Assembly: GCF_019884725.1 (NCBI RefSeq)
Contig: NZ_CP082322.1
Location: 62,001-126,000 of the forward strand
DNA length: 64,000 nucleotides
Direction: 5' to 3'
From: Leucobacter tenebrionis
Lineage (GTDB): Bacteria > Actinomycetota > Actinomycetes > Actinomycetales > Microbacteriaceae
The notes under the pieces are model-generated. The model ran no database searches. It saw nothing but the letters and a program-made list of their open reading frames with translations, and was not told where the DNA came from. Of the stretch, positions 25,941 to 34,586 are shown piece by piece; position 1 is the first letter of the stretch, and each line of letters starts with the position of its first letter. The position numbers were made by a program, and so were the translations under genes.

Positions 25941-27011
25941 GTGAGCGGTCGCGTTCCCGGCGAGCAGCGCGTCTTCAGCCTCGTTCTCGCCCTCGTCGTG
26001 AGCCCGGCCGGGCTCACGAAGCAGGAACTGCTGTCGTCGGTGCACGGGTACGCCGACCGCGCCCGATCCGCGTCCGATCGGGCCGCGCTCGACCGCCAGT
26101 TCGAGCGTGACAAGGAGCAGCTGCGCGAACTCGGCATTCAGATCGAAACCCTCGACTCTCCGACGGAGCCGGGCAACAACCAGCTCACCCGCTACCGCAT
26201 CTCGAAGGATCAGCTCGAGTTCCCGAGCGAACTGCGCTTCGACGAGCGCGAGCTCATGCTGCTGCGCCTCGCGGCGCTCGCCTGGCGAGAGGGCAGCTTG
26301 AGCGTCGAGTCGCGCCGCGCAGCCATGAGGCTCGAAGCCCTGGGCGCCGGACTCGACGTGCAGCACCTCGGTGTCGCGCCGAGCCTCGGCACGGCCGAGC
26401 CCGCGGCCGCCCCGCTGCAGCGCGCGATCGACGGCGGCCGCACGGTGCGCTTCGACTACGCCGTGCCGGGGCGAGGGGCGCCGCTCGAGCGGCGAGCGGC
26501 GCCCCTGCGACTGCACCGGCTCGACGGACGCTGGCACCTCGTGGCGTGGGATCTCGACAGGGACGCGGATCGCACGTTCCTGCTTTCGCGCATCGTCGGG
26601 GAGGTGCGCCTGACGAGCGAGCGCTTCGACCCCTCCCTGCGAGAGCGCGGAGACGCGGCGATCGCCGAACTGCTCGCCCTGCGCGAGAGCCGCAGAGCTG
26701 AGCTGCTCGTGCGACGCGGAAGCATCGCCGAGGCGCGCCTCGCCCCGCGCGCGCTCGAGGCGCCCCGCTCGGGCGAGGACGGCGACGCGCCCGGCTCGGA
26801 GACCGCAGGCCGAATCGCACTCGTGGTCGGCATGCTCGACCCCCACCTTCTCGCGGAGGAGATCATCGGGTACGGGGCGGAGGTCGTGGTGACGGCCCCC
26901 GAGAGCCTGCGAGACCTGGTGACCGGCGGCCTGCGGAGGATCGCGGCGGCGCACGGCGGAGCTGCCGCTCGCAGCGCACGCGCCGTGTCTGAGGGAGACG
27001 CCGATGCGTAA
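25941..27011 (+). CDS. pafB: WYL-domain transcriptional regulator PafB
   Basis: A 356-residue regulator from GTG 25941. An N-terminal winged helix-turn-helix (VFSLVLALVVSPAGLTKQELLSSV) is followed by a WYL domain (AIDGGRTVRFDYAVPG, RLHRLDGRWHLVAWDL-type segment, RIVGEVRL) and the WCX C-terminus. In mycobacteria PafB pairs with PafC to activate the LexA-independent DNA-damage regulon, with the WYL domain sensing single-stranded nucleic acid. The adjacent, 8-bp overlapping pafC supports the same role here. Confidence 0.9.
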   Translation: MSGRVPGEQRVFSLVLALVVSPAGLTKQELLSSVHGYADRARSASDRAALDRQFERDKEQLRELGIQIETLDSPTEPGNNQLTRYRISKDQLEFPSELRFDERELMLLRLAALAWREGSLSVESRRAAMRLEALGAGLDVQHLGVAPSLGTAEPAAAPLQRAIDGGRTVRFDYAVPGRGAPLERRAAPLRLHRLDGRWHLVAWDLDRDADRTFLLSRIVGEVRLTSERFDPSLRERGDAAIAELLALRESRRAELLVRRGSIAEARLAPRALEAPRSGEDGDAPGSETAGRIALVVGMLDPHLLAEEIIGYGAEVVVTAPESLRDLVTGGLRRIAAAHGGAAARSARAVSEGDADA

Positions 27012-27975
27012 GAATGTGCTCGCCCCCGAGCGGGTGCTGCTGCTGCTCTCCCTGATCCCGTATCTCCGCGAGCACGGCCCGACACCCGTGCCGCAGCTCG
27101 CGGAGGCCTTCGACGTCGCCCCCGATCTGCTGCGCCGGCTCGTGCGCTTCCTCGGCACGGCGGGGGTGCCGGGCGAGACGCTGAGTTATCAGCACGAGGA
27201 TCTCTTCGATATCGACTGGGACGCGCTCGAGCGAGACGACGTCGTCAGCCTCACGCGCACGGTCGCCGTCGACGATGCTCCCCGGTTCGCGCCCTCGGAG
27301 ACCGCCGCCCTGATCGCGGGCCTGCAGGCGCTCACGCCGATGCTGCCCGAAGCCGACGCGCGGGTCGCGCAGCGGACCGCTGCGAAGCTGGGCGCGGCGC
27401 TGGGGGCGGGAGCCCCGACGCTGTCGGTGACGGCGGACGATCGGGATCCGCGGATCCCGATCATCGTCTCGGCGATCGACGCGGGCCGCGCGCTGGCGTT
27501 CGACTACCGCGACGCGGCCGGACGCGCCAGCTCGCGCACGGTCGATCCGCTCGTGCTCACCCAGCAGGCCGGCGCCTGGTACCTGCGCGCGCACTGCCGA
27601 GACCGTGACGCGCCGCGCAGCTTCCGCGTCGACCAGATGAGCGACGTTCGCGCGCTGGAGCTCGCGGCCGATCCGCACGACCTGCCCGCCGAGGAGGCGC
27701 GCGTCTCCTTCGATCTCGTGGCGAGCCTGCCGGCGCACCTGCTCCCGCGCATCAGGGGATTCGAGCCCGAGACGATCGGGGAGTCCCCGGAGGGGCGCGT
27801 TCGGGTGCGCATCGAGGCGTGGCACGAGGGAGCAGCGATCCGGCTCGTGCAGACCGCGCCGGGCGAGATCGTGATCGAGTCGCCCGAGCACGCCCGCGAG
27901 GCGGTGCGGGCCTGGGCCGAGCAGGCGCTCGGGGTGGGCTCTGCGGTGCATACCCCGCGCACTGGGATAAACTGA
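27004..27975 (+). CDS. pafC: WYL-domain transcriptional regulator PafC
   Basis: A 323-residue partner of PafB. The N-terminal helix-turn-helix (LLLLSLIPYLREHGPTPVPQ, LAEAFDVAPDLLRRLVRFL) is followed by the WYL domain: ALAFDYRDAAGRASSRTVDP, VLTQQAGAWYLRAHCRD and RSFRVDQMSDVRAL. The start codon overlaps the end of pafB. In mycobacteria tatA and tatC follow; here tatC follows directly after 4 nt. Confidence 0.92.
   Translation: MRKNVLAPERVLLLLSLIPYLREHGPTPVPQLAEAFDVAPDLLRRLVRFLGTAGVPGETLSYQHEDLFDIDWDALERDDVVSLTRTVAVDDAPRFAPSETAALIAGLQALTPMLPEADARVAQRTAAKLGAALGAGAPTLSVTADDRDPRIPIIVSAIDAGRALAFDYRDAAGRASSRTVDPLVLTQQAGAWYLRAHCRDRDAPRSFRVDQMSDVRALELAADPHDLPAEEARVSFDLVASLPAHLLPRIRGFEPETIGESPEGRVRVRIEAWHEGAAIRLVQTAPGEIVIESPEHAREAVRAWAEQALGVGSAVHTPRTGIN
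27968..27973 (+). promoter_or_regulatory. Possible internal -10 hexamer for tatC
   Basis: TAAACT overlaps the end of pafC and ends 6 nt before the tatC ATG at 27980. It would give a leaderless tatC-helY-lnt transcript in addition to readthrough. Confidence 0.35.
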
Positions 27976-27979
27976 GCGA

Positions 27980-28825
27980 ATGGCAGAAAAGGCGCGCAAG
28001 AAGCGCAATTCCGAGGGGCGCATGAGCCTCGGGGAGCACCTCGTCGAGCTCCGCAAGCGCCTCCTCATCTCGGCCATAGCGATCGTGATCGCGCTCGTCG
28101 CCGGCTGGTTCCTCTCCGACTGGGTATGGGACGTGCTCCGGCAGCCCGTCATCGATATCCAGGAGCAGCAGGGACGCAACGCTCAGATCAACTACGGCGA
28201 CATCACGAGCGCCTTCGATACGAAGGTGCAGATCGCCCTGTTCATCGCGATCCTGCTCGCCTGCCCCGTCTGGCTCTACCAGATCTGGGCCTTCATCGCG
28301 CCCGGGCTCACCCGCAAGGAGAAGCTGACCGCCTTCGGCTTCCTCGGCACCGCGGTGCCGCTCTTCCTGCTCGGGGCATACGCGGGCTGGCTGGTGATCC
28401 CGAACATCGTGCGCCTGCTCACCAGTTTCGCCCCCCAAGAGGACGCCGCCTTCATCACCGCGCGCGGCTACCTGGACTTCGCGATCAAACTGCTGCTCGC
28501 GATCGGAGTGGGCTTCGTCATGCCCGTCTTCCTCGTCTTCCTCAACTTCATCGGGGTGCTGAGGGGCAAGTCGATCCTGAAGAGCTGGCGGGTCGCGCTG
28601 CTGTGCATCATCCTGTTCGCGGGGATCGCGACGCCGGCCGCCGACCTCATGAGCATGTTCCTGCTCGCCGCGCCCATCGTCGTGCTGTACTTCGGCGCGG
28701 CACTCGTCACGATCCTGCACGATCGACGGGTCGACAAGCGGCAGGCGAAGGAGCTCGCCGAGTACGGCCTCGCCGAGGAGCCGTCGACCCGACCGGGCAA
28801 GCGCGGTGCCGGAGACGCGGTGTGA
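27980..28825 (+). CDS. tatC: Sec-independent (Tat) translocase subunit TatC
   Basis: A 281-residue core subunit of twin-arginine export. The N-terminal cytoplasmic GRMSLGEHLVELRKRLLISA is the Tat-signal recognition region; six membrane helices follow, with FAPTLTRKE-like APGLTRKEKLTAFGFLG in the second loop and PVFLVFLNFIGVLR later. The hydrophilic C-terminal tail is about 40 residues. No tatA lies between pafC and tatC or elsewhere in the window, so TatA must be encoded elsewhere. Confidence 0.95.
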   Translation: MAEKARKKRNSEGRMSLGEHLVELRKRLLISAIAIVIALVAGWFLSDWVWDVLRQPVIDIQEQQGRNAQINYGDITSAFDTKVQIALFIAILLACPVWLYQIWAFIAPGLTRKEKLTAFGFLGTAVPLFLLGAYAGWLVIPNIVRLLTSFAPQEDAAFITARGYLDFAIKLLLAIGVGFVMPVFLVFLNFIGVLRGKSILKSWRVALLCIILFAGIATPAADLMSMFLLAAPIVVLYFGAALVTILHDRRVDKRQAKELAEYGLAEEPSTRPGKRGAGDAV

Positions 28826-31284
28826 CCGGGGAGAGCGCCCTCGACGCGTTCGCTGCGCGTATCGGCTACCCGCTCGACGCGTTCCAGCGCTCCGCCTGCG
28901 AGCGGCTCGAAGAGGGCCGCAGCGTGCTCGTCGCGGCTCCGACCGGGTCGGGCAAGACCACGGTGGCGGAGTTCGCCGTCTACCTGGCGCGGCGCGAGCG
29001 CGACGCGCGCATCTTCTACACGGCGCCCATCAAGGCGCTCTCGAATCAGAAGTTCCACGAGCTGTGCGAGGAGTACGGCGAGGACGAGGTGGGCCTGCTC
29101 ACCGGTGACGTCAACCTGCGCGGCGACGCCCCGATCGTGGTGATGACGACCGAGGTACTGCGCAACATGATCTACGCCGAAGGCGGCGAGGACAGCGGCG
29201 GTTCACGTGGCTCGCGCGCGGGTCTCGACGGTCTCGCCTTCGTCGTGCTCGACGAGGTGCACTACCTCGGCGACCGCTGGCGCGGCGCCGTGTGGGAGGA
29301 GATCATCCTGCACCTGCCGCGCGAGGTGCGGCTCGTGTCGCTCTCGGCGACGGTGTCGAACGCCGAGGAGTTCGGCGACTGGATGCACGCGGTGCGCGGC
29401 GACACCGACGTGATCCTCTCCGAGCACCGGCCGGTGCCGCTCTACCAGCACGTGCTCACGTCGAAGGCGCTGCTGCCGCTGTACGTCGGCAGAGACGGCG
29501 AGACGGCCGCGACCGCCTCGGGCGGCCGGCTCAACCCCGAGCTGCGCATGCTCGACGGGCGCGGGTACTCCCGCGGGGGCGGCCGGGGCGATCGCGACGG
29601 CGGCGGCCGGGGACACGGAGAGCGTGGTCGCGGCGGCCAGGGCCGGGATGAACGGGATCGCGGAAACGGCCGGGGCCAGCGCCGCGGCGGCCGCAGCCAT
29701 GGTTACGCCGATCGCGGGCGCGCCCGCGGCGGGCCGCCCCTGCGCCGCTCGCGCCGCGTCTCCCGCGCCGACATCGCCCGGGCGCTCGACGAGACCGGCC
29801 TGCTGCCCGCGATCGTCTTCGTGTTCAGCCGCAACGGCTGCGACCAGGCCGTGCGGCAGTGCCTGTTCGAGGGCATCGCCCTGACCTCGCGCGAGGAGCG
29901 CGAGGAGATCAGGCGCATCGCGCGATCCGCCACCCGCGACATGAGCGACGAGGAGCGCCGCGTGCTCGGCGTGCGCGAGTGGGTGGCCGGCCTCGAGCGC
30001 GGCATCGCGGCGCACCACGCCGGCCTGCTCCCGACGTTCAAGACGGTGGTCGAGCAGCTGTTCCAGCGCCGTCTCGTGAAACTCGTCTTCGCCACAGAGA
30101 CCCTCGCGCTCGGCATCAACATGCCCGCGCGAGCCGTGGTGATCGAGCGACTCGACAAGTTTAACGGCGAGCAGCGCGTACCGCTCACTTCGGGGGAGTA
30201 CACGCAGCTCACCGGGCGGGCCGGTCGGCGCGGCATCGACACCGAGGGGCACGCGGTGGTGGTCTGGAACGACGGGGTCGATCTCGAGGCCCTCGCGCAC
30301 CTCGCGGGGGCGCGGTCCTTCCCCGTGCGCTCGAGCTTCAGGCCCACTCCGAACATGGCCGTCAACCTGCTGCAACGGATGGATACCGAGCAGGTGCGCG
30401 AGACCCTCGAACTCTCGTTCGCGCAGTTCCAGGCGGATCGCGCGGTGGTCGACCAGGCCCGTGAACTGCGCGCCGAGCAGGAGTCCCTCGCGGGCTACGA
30501 CGCCGCTGCCGCGCGCGCCCAGGGCGCCGATCGCAAGCGCTGGGAGGATCGCGCGCGCAAGCTGCGCCGCCGGATCGAGCGCGGTCGCAGGCAGATCGCG
30601 TCGCGCACGGGGACCATCGCCCGCACCTTCGATCGGGTGGTCGATCTGCTCTTCGACCTCGACTACCTCGAGGGCCCCGCAGACGAGCCGGAGGTCGCCC
30701 CGTGGGGCGAACTGCTGCGCCGGATCTACGGCGAGCGGGATCTGCTGGTGGCCGAGTGCCTGCGCCGAGACGCACTGCGAGGGCTCGACGCGGCGGGCCT
30801 CGCCGCGATGTGCTGCGTGCTCAGCTACGAGCCGAGGCGCGACGACGAGGGAGAGCCCAGGCTGCCTGGCGGCCGGCTCTTCGCCGACGCCCACGACCGC
30901 GTGCTCGACCTGTGGGTGGAGCTCGACGACCTCTTCGAGCGCTACCGGCTGCCGCGCAGCGAGATGCCCCATGCCGGGCTCGCCTCCGCGATGCACTCCT
31001 GGGCCTCGGGCACGCCGATCGAGGTCGTGCTCGAGCGGTCGGGGATCGGCGCCGGCGACTTCGTGCGCTGGGCGAAGCAGACCATCGACCTGCTCGATCA
31101 GATCGCGCAGGCGTGCGAGACCGCCGTGCAGACCGGGCCGGCGCACGCGCCCGCGGGGCGCGATGCTGGTGCGGGTCGCGCGGCCGGGCTCGACGAGGAC
31201 CGCCTGGGCGAGCTCGCGAAGCTCGCACGGGAGGCGAAGCGCGGGGTGCGCCGCGGCATCGTCGAGGCGTCGAGCGCGTCGTGA
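28822..31284 (+). CDS. helY: HelY-like DEAD/DEAH-box (Ski2/Mtr4-type) RNA helicase
   Basis: An 820-residue ATPase starting at a GTG that overlaps the tatC stop. Motif I APTGSGKTT (39-47), Ib/II region LDEVHYLGDRWRG with DEVH near 143-146, SLSATVSN (motif III), FVFSRNGCDQAV, ETLALGINMPAR, and QLTGRAGRRGID (motif VI) are complete. The C-terminus contains the long helical and DSHCT-type region (LPRSEMPHAGLASAMHSWASG). Between the two RecA folds, about residues 247-313 form an Arg/Gly/Asp-rich RGG-like insert not typical of the family. Probably acts in RNA turnover. Confidence 0.92.
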   Translation: MTGESALDAFAARIGYPLDAFQRSACERLEEGRSVLVAAPTGSGKTTVAEFAVYLARRERDARIFYTAPIKALSNQKFHELCEEYGEDEVGLLTGDVNLRGDAPIVVMTTEVLRNMIYAEGGEDSGGSRGSRAGLDGLAFVVLDEVHYLGDRWRGAVWEEIILHLPREVRLVSLSATVSNAEEFGDWMHAVRGDTDVILSEHRPVPLYQHVLTSKALLPLYVGRDGETAATASGGRLNPELRMLDGRGYSRGGGRGDRDGGGRGHGERGRGGQGRDERDRGNGRGQRRGGRSHGYADRGRARGGPPLRRSRRVSRADIARALDETGLLPAIVFVFSRNGCDQAVRQCLFEGIALTSREEREEIRRIARSATRDMSDEERRVLGVREWVAGLERGIAAHHAGLLPTFKTVVEQLFQRRLVKLVFATETLALGINMPARAVVIERLDKFNGEQRVPLTSGEYTQLTGRAGRRGIDTEGHAVVVWNDGVDLEALAHLAGARSFPVRSSFRPTPNMAVNLLQRMDTEQVRETLELSFAQFQADRAVVDQARELRAEQESLAGYDAAAARAQGADRKRWEDRARKLRRRIERGRRQIASRTGTIARTFDRVVDLLFDLDYLEGPADEPEVAPWGELLRRIYGERDLLVAECLRRDALRGLDAAGLAAMCCVLSYEPRRDDEGEPRLPGGRLFADAHDRVLDLWVELDDLFERYRLPRSEMPHAGLASAMHSWASGTPIEVVLERSGIGAGDFVRWAKQTIDLLDQIAQACETAVQTGPAHAPAGRDAGAGRAAGLDEDRLGELAKLAREAKRGVRRGIVEASSAS

Positions 31285-32846
31285 CGGGGAGGATCGTGCA
31301 CCTGCCGTGGTGGGCCTCGGTGCTCGCCGCGGCCGCGGGCGGGTACCTGCTCGATGTCGCGAGCCCGGAGCTCGCGTGGTGGCCGGCGGCTTTCGCGGGT
31401 GCCGCGCTGATCCTCGCGTCTGTCTGGCAGCAGCGCTGGGCGCTCGGACTGCTGGCCGGTTTCGTCGCGGGCGCCGCGTTCTGGGGGCCCCACATCTCCT
31501 GGCTCACGCTCTACCTCGGCCCGGTGCCGTGGCTCGGCCTGTGCGCGGTGATGATCCTCTGGTTCGCACTGTTCGGGATCGCGGCCGCGGTCGCGACGCG
31601 GGGGCTCGCGCTGCTGGGCCGGAACGGGTTCCGCGCATGGTGGATAGTGCTCTGCCAGGCGGCCGCGGCGGCCGGGCTCTGGGTGCTGCGCGAGGAGGTG
31701 CAGGGGGCCTGGCCCTACGGCGGCTTCGCCTGGGGGAGGCTCGCGCACACGCAGGCCGACGGGCCGCTCGCCCAGGCGGTGTCGTGGCTGGGGTTCGCCG
31801 GGCTCTCCGGGGCGATCGCGTTCGCGGTCGCGCTTCCGGTCGCCGCGGTGTTCCTCTGCCGCCCGCGCCGGGTCGCGCTTCCGGCTCTCGCCGGTTCCCT
31901 CGTGATCCTGGTCGTTCTGGCGCTCGCCCCCGCGGCCGCTCTGCCCCAGACAGGAACGCTGCGGGTCGCGGCCGTGCAGGGCAACTCGAAGTCGGGCATC
32001 TTCGACGACCGCGAGTCGGGCGATGTGCTGCGCGACCACCTCGTGGCGACCGAGCGGCTGCTCGACGAGCTCGAGGCGGAGCGCGAGAACGTCGACGTGA
32101 TCGTGTGGCCCGAGAACAGCGCCGAGTTCGGGCTGCCCGACAACCCGCTCGCATCGCAACGGATCGCGCGCCTCGCGAAGCGCGCCGACGCGCCCATCGT
32201 CGTGGGCACGGTCCTGGAGAATCCCGACGGCAGCTACACCAACAGCTCACTGGTCTGGAGCGCCGACGGTCCGGAGCCCGTGCGCTATGACAAGCGCTAC
32301 CCCGTGCCCTTCGCCGAGTACATGCCCAATCGCGAGTTCTTCCACGCCCTCGCGCCCGATCTGGTCGACCTCGTGCAACTGGAGTACGCGCACGGCCGAC
32401 TGCCCGCGGCCTTCGATGTGACGACGCCTGCGGGGGCCGTGCGCGCCGGTCTCGCCATCTGCTTCGACATCATCTTCGACGCGCACGCCGTCGGGATGGT
32501 CGACGAGGGTGCCGAGGTGATCTTCGCGCAGACGAACAACGCGGATTTCGGGCGCACCGACGAGAGCGCGCAGCAGCTCGCGATCGCGAGGCTGCGCGCC
32601 GTCGAGACCGGGCGCGCGCTCATCAACATCTCCACGGTCGGCACGAGCGCCGTCGTGGATCCGAGCGGACGCGATCTCGCCGCGCTCGAGCCGTTCACCG
32701 CCGACGCGATGGTCGCAGAGGTGCCGCTCGTCACAGGGAAGACTTCCGCGCTGCGCCTCGGGTCGGGCATCGCCGCGGCGTGGATGATCGCGGGCGCACT
32801 CGGGCTCGCCGCCGGAGCGCTGTCGCGGATGAGAGGGCGCCGGTGA
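31281..32846 (+). CDS. lnt: Apolipoprotein N-acyltransferase
   Basis: A 521-residue membrane enzyme that N-acylates the lipid-modified cysteine of lipoproteins. About seven N-terminal membrane helices precede the nitrilase-like domain with the catalytic triad Glu278 (IVWPENSAE), Lys338 (RYDKRYPVPFAEYMP) and Cys394 (AICFDIIFD); a last helix lies near the C-terminus. GTG 31281 overlaps the helY stop. The window itself encodes at least three lipoproteins (importer receptor, FKBP-like protein, CtaC) that could be substrates. Confidence 0.94.
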   Translation: MTGRIVHLPWWASVLAAAAGGYLLDVASPELAWWPAAFAGAALILASVWQQRWALGLLAGFVAGAAFWGPHISWLTLYLGPVPWLGLCAVMILWFALFGIAAAVATRGLALLGRNGFRAWWIVLCQAAAAAGLWVLREEVQGAWPYGGFAWGRLAHTQADGPLAQAVSWLGFAGLSGAIAFAVALPVAAVFLCRPRRVALPALAGSLVILVVLALAPAAALPQTGTLRVAAVQGNSKSGIFDDRESGDVLRDHLVATERLLDELEAERENVDVIVWPENSAEFGLPDNPLASQRIARLAKRADAPIVVGTVLENPDGSYTNSSLVWSADGPEPVRYDKRYPVPFAEYMPNREFFHALAPDLVDLVQLEYAHGRLPAAFDVTTPAGAVRAGLAICFDIIFDAHAVGMVDEGAEVIFAQTNNADFGRTDESAQQLAIARLRAVETGRALINISTVGTSAVVDPSGRDLAALEPFTADAMVAEVPLVTGKTSALRLGSGIAAAWMIAGALGLAAGALSRMRGRR

Positions 32847-32882
32847 GCGCTGCGGGGTGCTCACCTACTGCGCCGGATACAC

Positions 32883-33239
32883 CTACTGCGAGCCGCGCCG
32901 CGCGCGCAGCAGCTGCAGGCGCTCCTCGAGCAGTTCCTCGAGCTCCTCGCGGCTGCGGCGCTCGATGAGCATGTCCCAGGGCGTGCGCTGCGAGGACTCC
33001 TTCTCCTCGAACTCCGCGCGAGCGGCCCGGCCGGCCTCGTCGTCGAGGAATCCGATCTCGCCTGTCTTCTGATCCACCCACTCGGCTGGCGGCTCGGCGT
33101 CGGCGTCGAAGAGCACGCTGAACCGCACCCCTCTGTCCGTCAGATACTCGACGGTGCGTCTGGGCGAGAGCTCGACGCCCTCCTCGCCCTGCAGACTCGT
33201 CGCGCCGATGCGCGTTCCTCTAAGCGTTCGATCAGCCAT
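32883..33239 (-). CDS. rbpA: RNA polymerase-binding protein RbpA
   Basis: A 118-residue actinobacterial transcription factor that binds the sigma and beta subunits and stabilises the open complex. The family pattern is complete: MADRTLRGTRIGATSL at the N-terminus, the central zinc-free core RTVEYLTDRGVRFSVLFDADA, PAEWVDQKTG, and the sigma-interaction segment RTPWDMLIERRSREELEELL. GAGGAGG precedes the ATG at 33239. It is convergent with lnt. Confidence 0.96.
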   Translation of the reverse strand: MADRTLRGTRIGATSLQGEEGVELSPRRTVEYLTDRGVRFSVLFDADAEPPAEWVDQKTGEIGFLDDEAGRAARAEFEEKESSQRTPWDMLIERRSREELEELLEERLQLLRARRGSQ

Positions 33240-33462
33240 GCTGGACCTCCTCGCCGGTGGTGGACGGACGGGGCACTCGTGGTTCCGCGGGCGCCCCTGC
33301 CGTTCCTTGCAGCGTACTCGCTTCCGCCGGGTTCGCGATACCCCCTGGGAATGCCCGACACTGCGCCGGGGTGCGCTGCATCGACCACGATCCGGGCGGT
33401 GTCCGGTCGCTGCCGGTCCACTACTCTGGGAGGCACGTATTTCGAAACGACGAGGAGCACTT

Positions 33463-34233
33463 GTGACTCAGATTCTTGAACCGGGCAGTCTGGCCGGCCG
33501 CCGCGCGCTCGTGACGGGGTCCTCCCGCGGTATCGGCGCCGACACGGTGCGGTATTTCGCCGAGGCCGGCGCGGACGTGGTGGTCAACTTCCGAAACAAG
33601 GCTCCGCGGGCTGAGAAGCTCGCCGAGCAGTTGCGCGAGCTGGGGGTCCGAGCCCTGGTGCAGGGCGCGGATCTCACCGATCCCGAGTCGGTCGCGGCGA
33701 TGATGGATGCGGTGCGCGAGGAGTTCGGCGGCCTGGACATCCTCGTGCTCAACGCCTCGGGCGGCATGGAGAGCGGCATGGAGGAGGACTACGCGCTGAA
33801 GCTGAACCGCGATGCGCAGCTCTCGGTGCTCGACGCTGCGCTGCCGCTGCTGGGCGAGGGGGCTCGCGTCGTCTTCGTGACCAGCCACCAGGCGCACTTC
33901 ATCCGCACCACTCCCACGATGCCCGAGTACGAGGGCGTGGCGCTCTCGAAGCGGGCGGGTGAGGACGCGCTGCGCGAGCGGATCCCGGAGCTGGAGGAGC
34001 GCGGGATCGGCTTCACCGTGGTCTCGGGTGACATGATCGAGGGCACCGTCACCGCGACGCTGCTCAACCGGCTCAACCCCGGGGCGATCGAGGAGCGGCG
34101 CGAGCAGGCCGGCAAGCTCTACAACGTGTCCGAGTTCGCGGCCGAGGTCGCCCGGGCCGCGGTGGACCCCGTTCCCGCCGACAACACCCGTCTCGTGGGC
34201 GATACGAGCAGCTTCGGCGCAGAGGACAAGTAG
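33463..34233 (+). CDS. SDR-family oxidoreductase
   Basis: A 256-residue SDR from GTG 33463 with GACGAGGAG upstream and a candidate -10 TACTCT at 33422-33427. The dinucleotide motif TGSSRGIG (about 19-26), the NADP-type NFRNK after the second strand, ADLTD, and LNASGG (NAG position) are clear. The catalytic Ser/Tyr region reads FVTSHQAHF then YEGVALSKRAGE: Tyr and Lys occur but with spacing unlike the usual YxxxK (TMPEYEGVALSK), so activity may differ from classical SDRs. A strong terminator follows. Confidence 0.82.
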   Translation: MTQILEPGSLAGRRALVTGSSRGIGADTVRYFAEAGADVVVNFRNKAPRAEKLAEQLRELGVRALVQGADLTDPESVAAMMDAVREEFGGLDILVLNASGGMESGMEEDYALKLNRDAQLSVLDAALPLLGEGARVVFVTSHQAHFIRTTPTMPEYEGVALSKRAGEDALRERIPELEERGIGFTVVSGDMIEGTVTATLLNRLNPGAIEERREQAGKLYNVSEFAAEVARAAVDPVPADNTRLVGDTSSFGAEDK

Positions 34234-34243
34234 TAACGCACCT

Positions 34244-34304
34244 GCCGGCGTCCGATAATCGAACGGTCGAATCCGACCGTCGCGACTATCGGACGCCGGC
34301 TTTT
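34244..34304 (+). terminator. Nested-hairpin intrinsic terminator after the SDR gene
   Basis: GCCGGCGTCCGATA (34244-34257) pairs perfectly with TATCGGACGCCGGC (34287-34300), a 14-bp stem followed by TTTT. Inside its loop a second perfect 7-bp hairpin forms: ACGGTCG (34263-34269) with CGACCGT (34274-34280). Confidence 0.85.
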
Positions 34305-34586
34305 GCGTGTCCGGTTTCGGTGGTGCGACGACAGTGTTTCGATTATGTTTCGTGAAATCGGACTGTTCGGGGATTGTCAATAACTTCCGAAGAATATTTC
34401 AATCATGTGCCGCTATTCGTGAATCCTCTGCATAAAGTGCGTTGACTGATTAGTTTCACCGAAGAAACGATTGGTAAACTGAGGTCTCCAGATCCACCGT
34501 GGCTCACTGGGACGGCGCTGTCGCAGACCGATTCCACCGGTGGTTACGCCAGGGCCGCCGACGTCCCGCCGAGAGAAAGGACGTTG
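34305..34586 (+). promoter_or_regulatory. AT-richer control region upstream of gltB
   Basis: This gap has no ORF and is much AT-richer than its surroundings. It contains TTGACT at about 34443-34448, an inverted repeat GTTTC-ACCGAA-GAAAC at 34453-34468, TAAACT at about 34475, and a further dyad TTTCGTGAAA upstream near 34347. The promoter and a nitrogen-regulator site are expected here, but no match to a known GlnR or AmtR box is convincing. GAGAAAGGA is the ribosome site for ATG 34587. Confidence 0.45.

Noticed and set aside
34347-34480. AmtR or GlnR nitrogen-regulator box upstream of gltB
   Set aside because: Small dyads (TTTCGTGAAA; GTTTC-GAAAC) exist but do not match the known consensus sequences well enough.
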